Shown piece by piece: positions 53,939 through 62,290 of a stretch of 64,000 nucleotides of DNA. The position numbers and the translations under genes were made by a program. Numbering within the stretch: the first letter of the stretch is position 1; each line of letters begins with the position of its first letter. The stretch covers positions 169,071 to 233,070 of the forward strand of contig CAOSWK010000001.1 of NCBI GenBank assembly GCA_948527295.1, read 5' to 3'. The notes below the pieces were generated by a model. It made no database searches. It saw nothing but the letters and a program-made list of their open reading frames with translations, and had not been told where the DNA came from. This DNA comes from an uncultured Eubacteriales bacterium (GTDB taxonomy: Bacteria > Bacillota > Clostridia > Oscillospirales > Acutalibacteraceae).

Positions 53939-55693
53939 ATGAGGAATAAAAAGAAAAGGGTAATCGCGTCAATCTTGTCAATCTCAATATTATTTCAGGC
54001 TATGATGTCTCCCATGACGGCCGATGCTAGTCTACACGGTGGTGATGCTATAAATGCAGCAAATACATCGTTTTTTAGCCGAATTGGTCACTGGCTTTTT
54101 GGGGGACCGCAACTAACGATTGAACAACAATTGCTGCAAGCGGCAAATACCAACGCAGAACTAATACAATCGATAATGCAGTCAAGAAACATGAGTTTTT
54201 CAGATGCTTATACTACATATCTGTATACAGTAAATAACATGCCCCCGGTACAAGGAGGCTTTTTACGCAGAGCTGGAGGTTGGCTCTTGAGCGGAATTGG
54301 TAGGGTCATTTCTGGCACATTTGCTTCAGTTATATCTTTAGCCCCAATTCTTTTGTCTGGCTTAGTATATACCTGGATTAGCCAATATTGGAATAATTAT
54401 CAGACAAAGAAAGAGCTTGGAAATACGACTGTAGCGCATACTCCGATTGAGGCAAGGTTGAAATTTTTACGACTTGCGGCAGGACACAAGGGGCAAGATA
54501 TTGCAATAGGTCTATTATTAAATATTATTATCTTTTTATCTTATTGTGTTTTGCAAGGGACTTCAATTAGAAAGCTTATATTTGAAGTTGGTCCGCCTGG
54601 AACAGGTAAAACAACTTTAATAGAGATCATGGCACTTGCTTTGGGTTGTGGGTTCTTTAATGTAAGTGCATCTGACGTGGATCCGGGTTCAAATAAGAGT
54701 GTAATTGATCAGATATTTGGACCAAGAATAAAACGTATGAACAATTCTGAGTATTTTGAAGATTCCCCTGTAATGAAATTTTTAAGAGCAACAGAAGGCC
54801 AGCCATTGCGTATAGTAGCTATCAATGAGTTTGATAAGTTGTCTGAAAAAGATAAGAAGCTTTTGTTAGAATTTTTAAGAAATGCCTACGACAATGGATA
54901 CGCTTATATAAATGGTGAAAGAATTAATTTGGAGAACGTTGTTTGGGTTCTTACATCTAACGAGGAAGACGCAACATTGTTTGGATCTCCATCGCTCATG
55001 TCACGTTTTGAGATTATAAGATTTGCAAGGTTAAACTTACATAACTATATAGAAATCCTGCAGATTCCGTTTACGATACTGGCGAACGACTTTGAAAATG
55101 GGCATAATGTGCATATTAACTTTGGTAATACTATACTAGACATTGCTCAGAGGCTTGATGCAGGGGATACTGGAGCAAGGGGAGTCCAGGCTTATGTAAA
55201 TACACTGACTTCGAGGATTCTGAACTATATTTACAGTAGCGAAAATGTCAATAGGGTGGCAAACAAAGAACCGATCTATATAAATGTCTCTTATGATGGG
55301 GAGAACGATAACTTTATAATAGAGGAGACTGAAGCGCCAGCCAATTCAGAGGAGGAAAATTTGAACCTACTTTCTGAAAATGAAGATGATGAGGATTCTG
55401 AGCTTTCAGAGAATACGGATGATGAAGGAGATTCAAAGCTTTCTGAGGGTAGTGAAGACGAAGAGACACATGCAGATGATGAAAAGTTAAGCCTACTTTC
55501 CGAGAATGAGGGCGCTGAGGAAGATTCAAAGCTTTCTGAAGGTAGTGAAGATGAAGAGGCCCGTGAGGAAAACACAGAGCAAGAATCACCCGCAGATATG
55601 AATGAAGAAGCTGAAGCTGTTGCGGTAAGTCAAAAAAGATCAGATGATTTTGAAAGTGCCAAGAAAGATCTTTCTAAAAAAGAAAAAGATTGA
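53939..55693 (+). CDS. Exported/membrane AAA+ ATPase with acidic repeat tail
   Basis: A 584-residue protein. Residues 1-30 look like a signal peptide (VIASILSISILFQAMMSPMT, then ADA). Two later hydrophobic segments follow (about 121-147 and 187-205). The AAA+ module has Walker A GPPGTGKT (218-225), a Walker-B-like RIVAINEFDK (291-300), sensor 1 WVLTSN (336-341) and a possible arginine finger in MSRFEII (354-360). The tail (about 435-560) is very acidic and repetitive: LLSENE and DSKLSEGSEDEE each occur twice. Base composition is AT-rich. The basic loop between the two inner membrane segments suggests it faces inside, which would put the ATPase outside. I know no close family; substrate unknown. 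Confidence 0.72.
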   Translation: MRNKKKRVIASILSISILFQAMMSPMTADASLHGGDAINAANTSFFSRIGHWLFGGPQLTIEQQLLQAANTNAELIQSIMQSRNMSFSDAYTTYLYTVNNMPPVQGGFLRRAGGWLLSGIGRVISGTFASVISLAPILLSGLVYTWISQYWNNYQTKKELGNTTVAHTPIEARLKFLRLAAGHKGQDIAIGLLLNIIIFLSYCVLQGTSIRKLIFEVGPPGTGKTTLIEIMALALGCGFFNVSASDVDPGSNKSVIDQIFGPRIKRMNNSEYFEDSPVMKFLRATEGQPLRIVAINEFDKLSEKDKKLLLEFLRNAYDNGYAYINGERINLENVVWVLTSNEEDATLFGSPSLMSRFEIIRFARLNLHNYIEILQIPFTILANDFENGHNVHINFGNTILDIAQRLDAGDTGARGVQAYVNTLTSRILNYIYSSENVNRVANKEPIYINVSYDGENDNFIIEETEAPANSEEENLNLLSENEDDEDSELSENTDDEGDSKLSEGSEDEETHADDEKLSLLSENEGAEEDSKLSEGSEDEEAREENTEQESPADMNEEAEAVAVSQKRSDDFESAKKDLSKKEKD

Positions 55694-55710
55694 GAGAAAA
55701 AATTAAAGTA

Positions 55711-55743
55711 AAAAGGAGCCATAAGATTATGGCTCCCTTTTTT
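55711..55743. terminator. Bidirectional terminator between the AAA+ gene and arc operon
   Basis: GGAGCCATAA and TTATGGCTCC form a 10-bp perfect stem with a 2-base loop; A-rich before and T-rich after, so it can end both convergent transcripts. Confidence 0.9.
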
Positions 55744-55765
55744 GGCTGATAAGTATGATTGAGGT

Positions 55766-57181
55766 TTAGAATATTATCATTGCCACAGACAGAATTACGA
55801 TGTTTGCTACCAGAATTGTTGCGATTATTTTTAAAGAGAATTTGACCCAGCTTGAAAAATCGATTTTAGAAATCGCGAGACCTCCCATTACTACGCCGCT
55901 TGTTGGAGTGATCAAGTTTATCAGGCCACACGCTGCGGTAAAAATCATTATCATGACTTCGGGACTCAAGTTTAGGCTTTGTGCAAGGGGAGCAAAAATT
56001 CCGATGGATCCCGTTGCGAGGCCAGAAGTCGAGGGAATTAAGAATGACAGCCCTAGATAGATAATATAGGACATAACCGTGAATGGGACGGCGTGCATGC
56101 CGTTTAGGGCGTTGGCGGAATGCGTCAGAATGTAGTCGTTTAGGTTGGTGTCGCTCATTATTACGTAGATTCCGCGAGAAACCGCGATCACGAGTGCGAC
56201 ACCGATCATATCTCCCGCACCGGCGATGAATGAATCGACGATCTCTTTTTCTTTGAGCCTATAGACGAGCCCGCAAACAATCGCGATGATAAAGAACCAA
56301 GCGGCGAGCTCTTTGAAATACCAGTTGCCGAAAGACTCGCCCGTTAGCCAGGCAGTCCATGAGTCAAAAAACGTGATGCCGAAATTCTCCCACGGAATCA
56401 GGCTTATGATCATAATTAAGAATGAAAACGCGAACAGAGATAAGACTACTTTTCCGCGAGTGGTGAGGGTTGTATCGCCTTGATTGGACTCGGAGTTAAA
56501 GGCGTTTTGAGCTTCGGAAAGCTCTTGCTTAGAGAGAATGGACGCCTCAGGATTGTTGTGAACCTTTTTGGCGTAGGCCATGACGTACCAGATGCAGATG
56601 GCGAGGGTTGTGGCCCAAAGAATGGCGCCCAGCAGGATGATCACACCTTGGTTGGTGGCGATTCCGGCGGCCTTGGCGGTGTCAACCGCAACCGAGATGG
56701 CAAAAGGATTGATCGTGGAGCCCAGAACACCGGCGCCGGCGCCCAAAAGTATGACAGAAGCGCCCACCAGAGGGTCGAAGCCAGCCGCCATCATCGTGGC
56801 GACGATTAGGCTATAGAATGCGATCGTCTCTTCGGCCATGCCGTAAGTTGTGCCGCCGACCGAGAAGATTATCATCAGAATGGGAATCAGCAAAAGCTCC
56901 CTGCCATTGAGCTTTTTAACGACGCTGGCGATTCCCTTGTAGAGCACGCCGGTCTTGTTCACCACTCCCAAGAACCCGCCGAGCACCAAGACGAACAATG
57001 AGACGTCGATCGCGTCCACAAAGCCCAAGATAGGCGCCATCACGACGTTTGGAAGGGTAGCCTTTGTTATCATGGGGTCGGCCAAAACCAGGCTGACGCC
57101 AGCTATGACGAGAATTATAAGTATAAGTACGGTAAACGCAGACGGCATTTTGAATCTGCCTTTTTCTTTTTGCGCAGTCAT
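55766..57181 (-). CDS. YfcC-family transporter, probable arginine/ornithine antiporter
   Basis: A 471-residue multi-spanning transporter of the YfcC/DcuC-related family with about 12 hydrophobic segments. GGTTYGMAEETIAFYSLIVA and GVLGSTINPFAISVAVDTA are conserved family segments; LSFLIPSTSGLATGSIGIFA and ITPTSGVVMGGLAISKI are their mirror in the second half. YfcC proteins often replace ArcD in arginine deiminase clusters, and this gene follows arcC by only 4 bases, so exchange of arginine for ornithine is the likely role. It is the last gene of the operon. Confidence 0.82.
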   Translation of the reverse strand: MTAQKEKGRFKMPSAFTVLILIILVIAGVSLVLADPMITKATLPNVVMAPILGFVDAIDVSLFVLVLGGFLGVVNKTGVLYKGIASVVKKLNGRELLLIPILMIIFSVGGTTYGMAEETIAFYSLIVATMMAAGFDPLVGASVILLGAGAGVLGSTINPFAISVAVDTAKAAGIATNQGVIILLGAILWATTLAICIWYVMAYAKKVHNNPEASILSKQELSEAQNAFNSESNQGDTTLTTRGKVVLSLFAFSFLIMIISLIPWENFGITFFDSWTAWLTGESFGNWYFKELAAWFFIIAIVCGLVYRLKEKEIVDSFIAGAGDMIGVALVIAVSRGIYVIMSDTNLNDYILTHSANALNGMHAVPFTVMSYIIYLGLSFLIPSTSGLATGSIGIFAPLAQSLNLSPEVMIMIFTAACGLINLITPTSGVVMGGLAISKIDFSSWVKFSLKIIATILVANIVILSVAMIIF

Positions 57182-57185
57182 AAAA

Positions 57186-58130
57186 TCACCTCATTTTATT
57201 AAAAATAACGGTCCCAAAGGAGCCATCGAGCGCGGTTTTGGCGTTGCGCAGAGACGTAATAATCGCGACTCCAGCTGGGTTTTTGCTTAAAAAGTCGAGA
57301 CAAGCGTCGATCTTAGGCAGCATGCTGCCTTTTGCAAAGTGCCCAGAGTTCCGGTGCTGCAAAGCCTCGCTCGCGCTGATTTTGGTGAGAGCCTTTTGAT
57401 TTTCCGTGTTAAAATCGGTGTACACGAAGTCGACCGCGGTTAAAATTAAGAGGACGTCTGCCTTCAGAGAGGCCGCCAAAATCGCACAGGATTTGTCTTT
57501 GTCGATGACCGCCGGAACTCCGCTTAGTCCGGACTTGCCCTTGGTAACGGGGATACCACCTCCTCCAGCAGAAATCACGATATTGCCGCGGTCAACCAAC
57601 TCCTTGATGATGTCGATCTCCACAATGCGCTGTGGGGCGGGCGAGGGGACCACTCTGCGATACCCACGACCAGCGTCCTCGGCAAAAACGTCACCTTTTT
57701 CTTGAGTAAGAGCCTCGGCTTGCTCTTTTGTATAGAACGCGCCCACCGGTTTGGTGGGATTCTTAAAAGCGTCGTCGTCTTTATCCACGATGGTTTGTGT
57801 GATCAAGGAGACCACGTTTTTAGAAATGCTGCGAGAATGCAGCTCGTTGTAAATCGCTTGTTGCAAGTGATATCCAATGTAGCCCTGAGACATTGCGCCG
57901 CATTCGGGCAGGGGAATACAAGGAGTCCCAGATCTGGTGGCAAATTCGTCCAGAGCAAGGTTGATAATCCCCACCTGAGGACCATTCCCGTGACCAACAA
58001 TGACGTCGTGCCCGGCCTCAATGAGGTCAACAATGGTGCAAGCAGTTTTTTTGACCAAATTCAGCTGTTCTTGGGCATTGTTCCCCAAAGCATTACCGCC
58101 CAACGCGACCACAATGCGCTTTTTGCTCAT
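57186..58130 (-). CDS. arcC: Carbamate kinase
   Basis: A 314-residue amino-acid-kinase-fold enzyme that makes ATP from carbamoyl phosphate and ADP, the energy-yielding step of arginine fermentation. RIVVALGGNALGNNAQEQL opens the protein; VIVGHGNGPQVGIINLAL and SAGGGGIPVTKGKSGLSGVP are family blocks; KGSMLPKIDACLDFL lies near the end. TGAGGTACG precedes the ATG. It sits between the ornithine carbamoyltransferase gene and the antiporter gene. Confidence 0.95.
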   Translation of the reverse strand: MSKKRIVVALGGNALGNNAQEQLNLVKKTACTIVDLIEAGHDVIVGHGNGPQVGIINLALDEFATRSGTPCIPLPECGAMSQGYIGYHLQQAIYNELHSRSISKNVVSLITQTIVDKDDDAFKNPTKPVGAFYTKEQAEALTQEKGDVFAEDAGRGYRRVVPSPAPQRIVEIDIIKELVDRGNIVISAGGGGIPVTKGKSGLSGVPAVIDKDKSCAILAASLKADVLLILTAVDFVYTDFNTENQKALTKISASEALQHRNSGHFAKGSMLPKIDACLDFLSKNPAGVAIITSLRNAKTALDGSFGTVIFNKMR

Positions 58131-58145
58131 ATAGCGTACCTCATT

Positions 58146-59138
58146 TTACTTCAAAGTGGCGTACATAATGGCCTTAATCGTGTGCATGCGATTTTCGGCC
58201 TCGTCAAAAACAACGGACTGCTGCGATTCAAAGACGTCGTTGGTGACTTCCATCTCAGCAATACCGAATTTCTCGCGAATAGACTTGCCAATAACGGTGT
58301 TGTCATCGTGAAAGGACGGCAAGCAGTGCATGAAAATGGCGTGAGGACTAGCAAGACCCATAATGTCCTTGTTAACCTGATAGCCCTTGAGCAGATTTAT
58401 GCGCTTTTCCCACATTTCATCGGGCTCGCCCATAGAGAGCCAAATGTCAGTGTAGACCACATCGGCACTTTGAGCGCCACGGCTAACGTCCTCGGTGAGC
58501 GTGACAGAGCAGCCATTTTGCGCCGCGATTTCTTTGCAAACGTCAACCAAATCAGCGTCAGGAAAGAGATCAGAAGGCGCGCAGGCTGTAAAGTTCAAGC
58601 CCATCTTGGCGCAGGCCACCATCAGAGAGTTGCCCATATTGTTGCGAGCGTCGCCAAAGTAGGTGAAGTTGATGCCGCGAAGTCGCCCGAATTTCTCTTC
58701 AACAGTGAGCAAATCGGCGATCATCTGGGTAGGATGAAATTCATCAGTCAAGCCGTTCCAAACAGGAACCCCGGCGTATTGGGCCATATCCTCAACGATT
58801 TCTTGAGAAAACCCGCGATACTCGATGCCATCGTAAATCCGCCCCAAAACTCTGGCTGTGTCGGCGATGCTCTCCTTTTTGCCCATCTGAGAGCTTCCCG
58901 GATCCAGGTAAGTGACGCCCATCCCCAAGTCGCGCCCAGCCACCTCAAAAGAACACCGGGTGCGAGTCGAAGTCTTTTCAAAAAGCAGAACAATATTCTT
59001 GCCCTCCAAGTAGCGGTGGGGAGCCCCACAAAGCTTCAAATTTTTGAATTGCTTGGAGAGGTCAATAAGATAGCGAATTTCGGAAGGAGAAAAATCCAAA
59101 AGCTTCAAAAAGCTCCGTCCGCAGAGGTTAACAGCCAT
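58146..59138 (-). CDS. arcB: Ornithine carbamoyltransferase (catabolic context)
   Basis: A 330-residue transferase. The carbamoyl-phosphate site is [20 protein letters not shown]; the ornithine/HCLP motif is [33 protein letters not shown] is a further family block. Its place between arcA and arcC shows it works in reverse, splitting citrulline into ornithine and carbamoyl phosphate, although the protein alone could also be the anabolic ArgF. GGAGCAC precedes the ATG. Confidence 0.95.
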   Translation of the reverse strand: MAVNLCGRSFLKLLDFSPSEIRYLIDLSKQFKNLKLCGAPHRYLEGKNIVLLFEKTSTRTRCSFEVAGRDLGMGVTYLDPGSSQMGKKESIADTARVLGRIYDGIEYRGFSQEIVEDMAQYAGVPVWNGLTDEFHPTQMIADLLTVEEKFGRLRGINFTYFGDARNNMGNSLMVACAKMGLNFTACAPSDLFPDADLVDVCKEIAAQNGCSVTLTEDVSRGAQSADVVYTDIWLSMGEPDEMWEKRINLLKGYQVNKDIMGLASPHAIFMHCLPSFHDDNTVIGKSIREKFGIAEMEVTNDVFESQQSVVFDEAENRMHTIKAIMYATLK

Positions 59139-59195
59139 AATTTTCGTGCTCCTTTTAATTTTATTTTGTGAAATAATTTTTATGAACTCAAGACC

Positions 59196-60422
59196 TCAGA
59201 TATCATCGCGATAAATCGGCATAGACATGCAGCGAGGCCCGCCACGTCCACGAGAAAGCTCCGAACCACTCAGCTCCAGCACATTCAAGCCATGTTCGCG
59301 CAAAATACCGTTAGTAACCTCATTGCGCTGGTACACAATCACAGTCCCCGGGCTCACGCACAGCGTATTAGAGCCATCGTTCCACTGCTCGCGCTCGCCA
59401 ACAATGCGGTCATGGCCGCCGCACGGGATCAGAGTGACACTATCGCGATTCAACGCAGAAGCAAGGATGTTCTCTAAGCTTTGATTGACTTCAGAAATTT
59501 TGAGTTCGCCAGAACTGGCGCCAGAAGTGATTTTGTAGACGCGCAGAACCTTAGAAAGCCCGTTGTAAACAGTAAACTTGTCGTAATCTACCTGAGTAAA
59601 AACGGTGTCCAAGTGCATCATAGCGCGGTTGTTAGGGATATCAAAAGCCAAAATCTGCGAGATAGAGGTGTTTTCGTGACTAAAAATATTTTTGGCAAGC
59701 GTCTCAATGGCTTCAGGACTAGTCCGCTGAGAAACGCCGATAGCCAAAATCTGAGCATTCAGGTTCAAAATGTCGCCACCCTCAATGCAAAAAGGATCAT
59801 AGCGGCTGTAGTAAACGTCGACCATGCCGGCAAATTGAGGATTATACCGAAAAATATATTCGCCGTAAATGGTCTCGCGTCGACGTGTCAAATAGCGCAT
59901 GCGGTTCAGGCTGACGCCGTTTCCGATGCAGGCAAAAGCGTCGCGCGTAAAGTAAAGGTTTGGCATAGGGTTGCAGACAAAGGCGGAACGGTGGGACATG
60001 TAGTCTGACAAGGACTGGATTCCGCCAGAAGGCGCAAGTTCGTTGCGCTTGACGCCCTGCATGGTTTTAAGCACGAGTTCCTTGGGGTCGCGGATCTGGC
60101 TGAAGTAGTCGAGCAGCAACCAGTGGTCCTTTTCGGAGGTCAGCTCAGCCTCGCGAATAAACTGGATCAAAAATTGATTACGGATCTCAGGATTGGCGAG
60201 GGTTTCAGCAACCAAGTCCTCAAGGTAAACCACTTCAGCGCCGCTCTGACGCAGTATTTCGGCAAAATTATCGTGCTCCCGCATGGCGACGGTTAAGTAC
60301 GGGATGTCGTCAAACAGCAATTCCTCTAGAGTGTCCGGGGTCAAATTCAAAAGCTCGGCGCCAGGACGGTGCAAAAGGACTTTTTTCAAAGGACCGATCT
60401 CGCTTTTTACATTTATAACCAA
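59196..60422 (-). CDS. arcA: Arginine deiminase
   Basis: A 409-residue guanidino-modifying enzyme that turns arginine into citrulline and ammonia. VKSEIGPLKKVLLHRPGAEL is the family start; MREHDNFAEIL, CIEGGDILNLN and MHLDTVFTQVD form the active site, and the nucleophile Cys lies in RGGPRCMSMPIYR. The frame runs 20 codons further upstream, but AAAGGTG is 9 bases before TTG at 60422, giving LVINVKSEIGPLKK and the normal length. It is the first gene of the arcA-arcB-arcC-transporter operon. Confidence 0.95.
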   Translation of the reverse strand: MVINVKSEIGPLKKVLLHRPGAELLNLTPDTLEELLFDDIPYLTVAMREHDNFAEILRQSGAEVVYLEDLVAETLANPEIRNQFLIQFIREAELTSEKDHWLLLDYFSQIRDPKELVLKTMQGVKRNELAPSGGIQSLSDYMSHRSAFVCNPMPNLYFTRDAFACIGNGVSLNRMRYLTRRRETIYGEYIFRYNPQFAGMVDVYYSRYDPFCIEGGDILNLNAQILAIGVSQRTSPEAIETLAKNIFSHENTSISQILAFDIPNNRAMMHLDTVFTQVDYDKFTVYNGLSKVLRVYKITSGASSGELKISEVNQSLENILASALNRDSVTLIPCGGHDRIVGEREQWNDGSNTLCVSPGTVIVYQRNEVTNGILREHGLNVLELSGSELSRGRGGPRCMSMPIYRDDI

Positions 60423-60549
60423 AAAACTCAACACCTTTCCAATTCCAAAAATAAGACCCAAAATTACAACATTTGTGTACATTTTAATGATAAGTTTGAA
60501 AGAGTTATCACTAAATAAAGCCTGGGCAAAATAAAATTTAATTGACTAT

Positions 60550-60578
60550 ATCATATATTAATTAAGATAAAAAATCAA
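60550..60578 (-). promoter_or_regulatory. Candidate promoter of the arginine deiminase operon
   Basis: Minus strand: TTGATT (60573-60578), 17-base spacer, TATGAT (60550-60555). The leader to arcA is about 120 bases and AT-rich; no clear ARG box is recognised. Confidence 0.5.
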
Positions 60579-60587
60579 GACTTTTAT

Positions 60588-61037
60588 TCAAAATAACTTA
60601 AAAATCCACAAAACAAACCCGTAGATGACAGAAGCGGTGACTCCAAAAACCAAAACCGGCCCCGCAATAATGAACATCTTCGCGCCAACACCCATCACAT
60701 GACCCTCGCTCTTGAACTCGATAGCAGGCGCCACAATGGAGTTTGCGAATCCCGTGATAGGCACGAGTGTGCCGGCCCCAGCGTGTTTGGCGATTTTGTC
60801 GTAAATGCGTAAAGCTGTGAGCAAAGCACCGACGCCAACCAAAGTTACAGAGACAGCCGCGCGGGCGTCTTTTAAATTAAGGTGAAAGTAAGACTGAAAA
60901 AGATTTATCAGAAATTGGCCAAAACAGCAAATAATTCCACCAAAAATAAAAGCCATAAAAATATTTTTCATAATCGGCGAATCAGGAGAGGCATCGTCCG
61001 ACATTTTAAAGTATTCATCCGACGTAGGTTTCACCAA
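60588..61037 (-). CDS. spoVAC: Stage V sporulation protein AC
   Basis: A 149-residue four-helix membrane protein. In spores the SpoVA complex (AC, AD, AE and others) moves dipicolinic acid, and SpoVAC can act as a mechanosensitive channel. SPIMKNIFMAFIFGGIICCF, ITGFANSIVAPAIEFKSEGH and VMGVGAKMFIIAGPVL match the family. spoVAD and spoVAE are not adjacent, which is unusual. AAAGGA is 7 bases ahead of TTG at 61037; GTG at 61034 is equally possible. The longer frame to 61115 adds a stretch with no family match. Confidence 0.9.
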   Translation of the reverse strand: MVKPTSDEYFKMSDDASPDSPIMKNIFMAFIFGGIICCFGQFLINLFQSYFHLNLKDARAAVSVTLVGVGALLTALRIYDKIAKHAGAGTLVPITGFANSIVAPAIEFKSEGHVMGVGAKMFIIAGPVLVFGVTASVIYGFVLWIFKLF

Positions 61038-61149
61038 AAACACATCCTTTCGAATTATATTTTTCCGAACAAGCAAAAAGATATTCGAAAAATTAGCAAA
61101 AAAATAAGTTCGCATAAAAATAATGCAAACTTAATGATAAAATAAAAAT

Positions 61150-61761
61150 TTAATTGTCTTTTTTAGAAAATTCGCAGCCGCAGTAATTTTGCCGATACAA
61201 ATTATATTTTCTCGAAAGCTCAATAGAGCGCTTGTATCCGTTATTTTTCTTGAAGTCAGAAAATAAATATTTCACACCAAATTCCGAAGACAGCTCACGA
61301 CCAATCTCATTGACCTTTTCGACGTTTTTATAAGGACTAATAGTGAGTGTCGTCGAAAAATAATCAAAGTTCAATTCACGAGCAACTTCAGCAGTCCGAA
61401 CCAAGCGTAATTGATAACACTTAAAGCAACGCAAAGAGCCTTCAGCAGCGGATTCAAGTCCGTGAGAGATTTCTAAAAACGCATCAGGGCTGTAATATCC
61501 CTCAATCAAATTGATCTTCTGCAAAGAAGATATCTCGCCAATAAGGCGCCGAAGTTCACTCAATCGAAGATCATATTCAGCAGCAGAAGAGATATTCGGG
61601 TTATAGAAAAATGAGGTGATATCAAAGTAAGGCGACAAATATTCAAAAACGTAACTACTGCAAGGCGCACAGCAACAATGCAGCAGCAAGCTAGGCCGTT
61701 GGCCAGAGTGAGATTCAATTTGAGCTAGCGTGTTTTCGAGAACTTTTTGATAATTAATCAT
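61150..61761 (-). CDS. queH: Epoxyqueuosine reductase QueH
   Basis: A 203-residue iron-sulfur enzyme that performs the last step of queuosine synthesis in tRNA, replacing the cobalamin-dependent QueG. The cysteine ligands lie in LLHCCCAPCSSYVFE and NYCGCEFS; LRCFKCYQLRLVRTAEVA and FDYFSTTLTISPYKN are conserved. Some relatives start a few residues earlier; an ATG at 61782 overlaps the upstream gene, while this ATG gives MINYQKVLENTL. Other queuosine genes are not in the window. Confidence 0.92.
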   Translation of the reverse strand: MINYQKVLENTLAQIESHSGQRPSLLLHCCCAPCSSYVFEYLSPYFDITSFFYNPNISSAAEYDLRLSELRRLIGEISSLQKINLIEGYYSPDAFLEISHGLESAAEGSLRCFKCYQLRLVRTAEVARELNFDYFSTTLTISPYKNVEKVNEIGRELSSEFGVKYLFSDFKKNNGYKRSIELSRKYNLYRQNYCGCEFSKKDN

Positions 61762-61768
61762 TTTTTTC

Positions 61769-62266
61769 TTAAGGTTTAGCATCTGTTTGATTACTTGGAT
61801 GTAAATAAGAGATCAACAAATCAGCGTGTTCCTTAAACCAAGGCGAATTTTTGTAAAGGTAACAGGCGCCAAGAACAGGAAGAACATAATTTATAATGAA
61901 TTTTTCAACCGTTGTACAGAGCGTTTTGCCAATCCAATAGCCAATGGTATAATCGAAAAGCTTATAAATAATTTTAAAAGGTAATTTTAAAAGTTTAAAC
62001 CACCAGGGATCCGCCATAGTATTATTAGCAGTTTCAGTAAGTTTTTTAATAAATTTTTTATCCTTGGCCAACTCTAAGATAGCCTGTTTCAATGCAGGCT
62101 TATCTTTAATATCAATAGGACGGGCAGGAGCCGAGCAGCGCCGAACATTATATCTTTCAACGGGGCGTTGACAGCGGCCTTTACCAGCAGCAAAGCAAAA
62201 ATGCACCGGGGCAAAACTTAAGAACAAAGTCGAAAAAATCAACAAAGAAGACACAAACTTTTTCAC
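61769..62266 (-). CDS. Exported protein of the SS-type signal group
   Basis: A 165-residue protein of unknown function. The signal peptide MKKFVSSLLIFSTLFLSFAP, ending near CFAAG, resembles those of the genes at 22-27 kb. The mature part is basic, with an early RCQRPVERYNVRRCSAPARP segment and a long hydrophobic region (about 105-145, including IGYWIGKTLCTTVEKFIINY). It starts with GTG after GGGGAGG. It is AT-rich and stands directly ahead of queH (7 bases), behind cyuA. Confidence 0.72.
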   Translation of the reverse strand: MKKFVSSLLIFSTLFLSFAPVHFCFAAGKGRCQRPVERYNVRRCSAPARPIDIKDKPALKQAILELAKDKKFIKKLTETANNTMADPWWFKLLKLPFKIIYKLFDYTIGYWIGKTLCTTVEKFIINYVLPVLGACYLYKNSPWFKEHADLLISYLHPSNQTDAKP

Positions 62267-62290
62267 TTTAATTCCTCCCCTAAAAATTTT

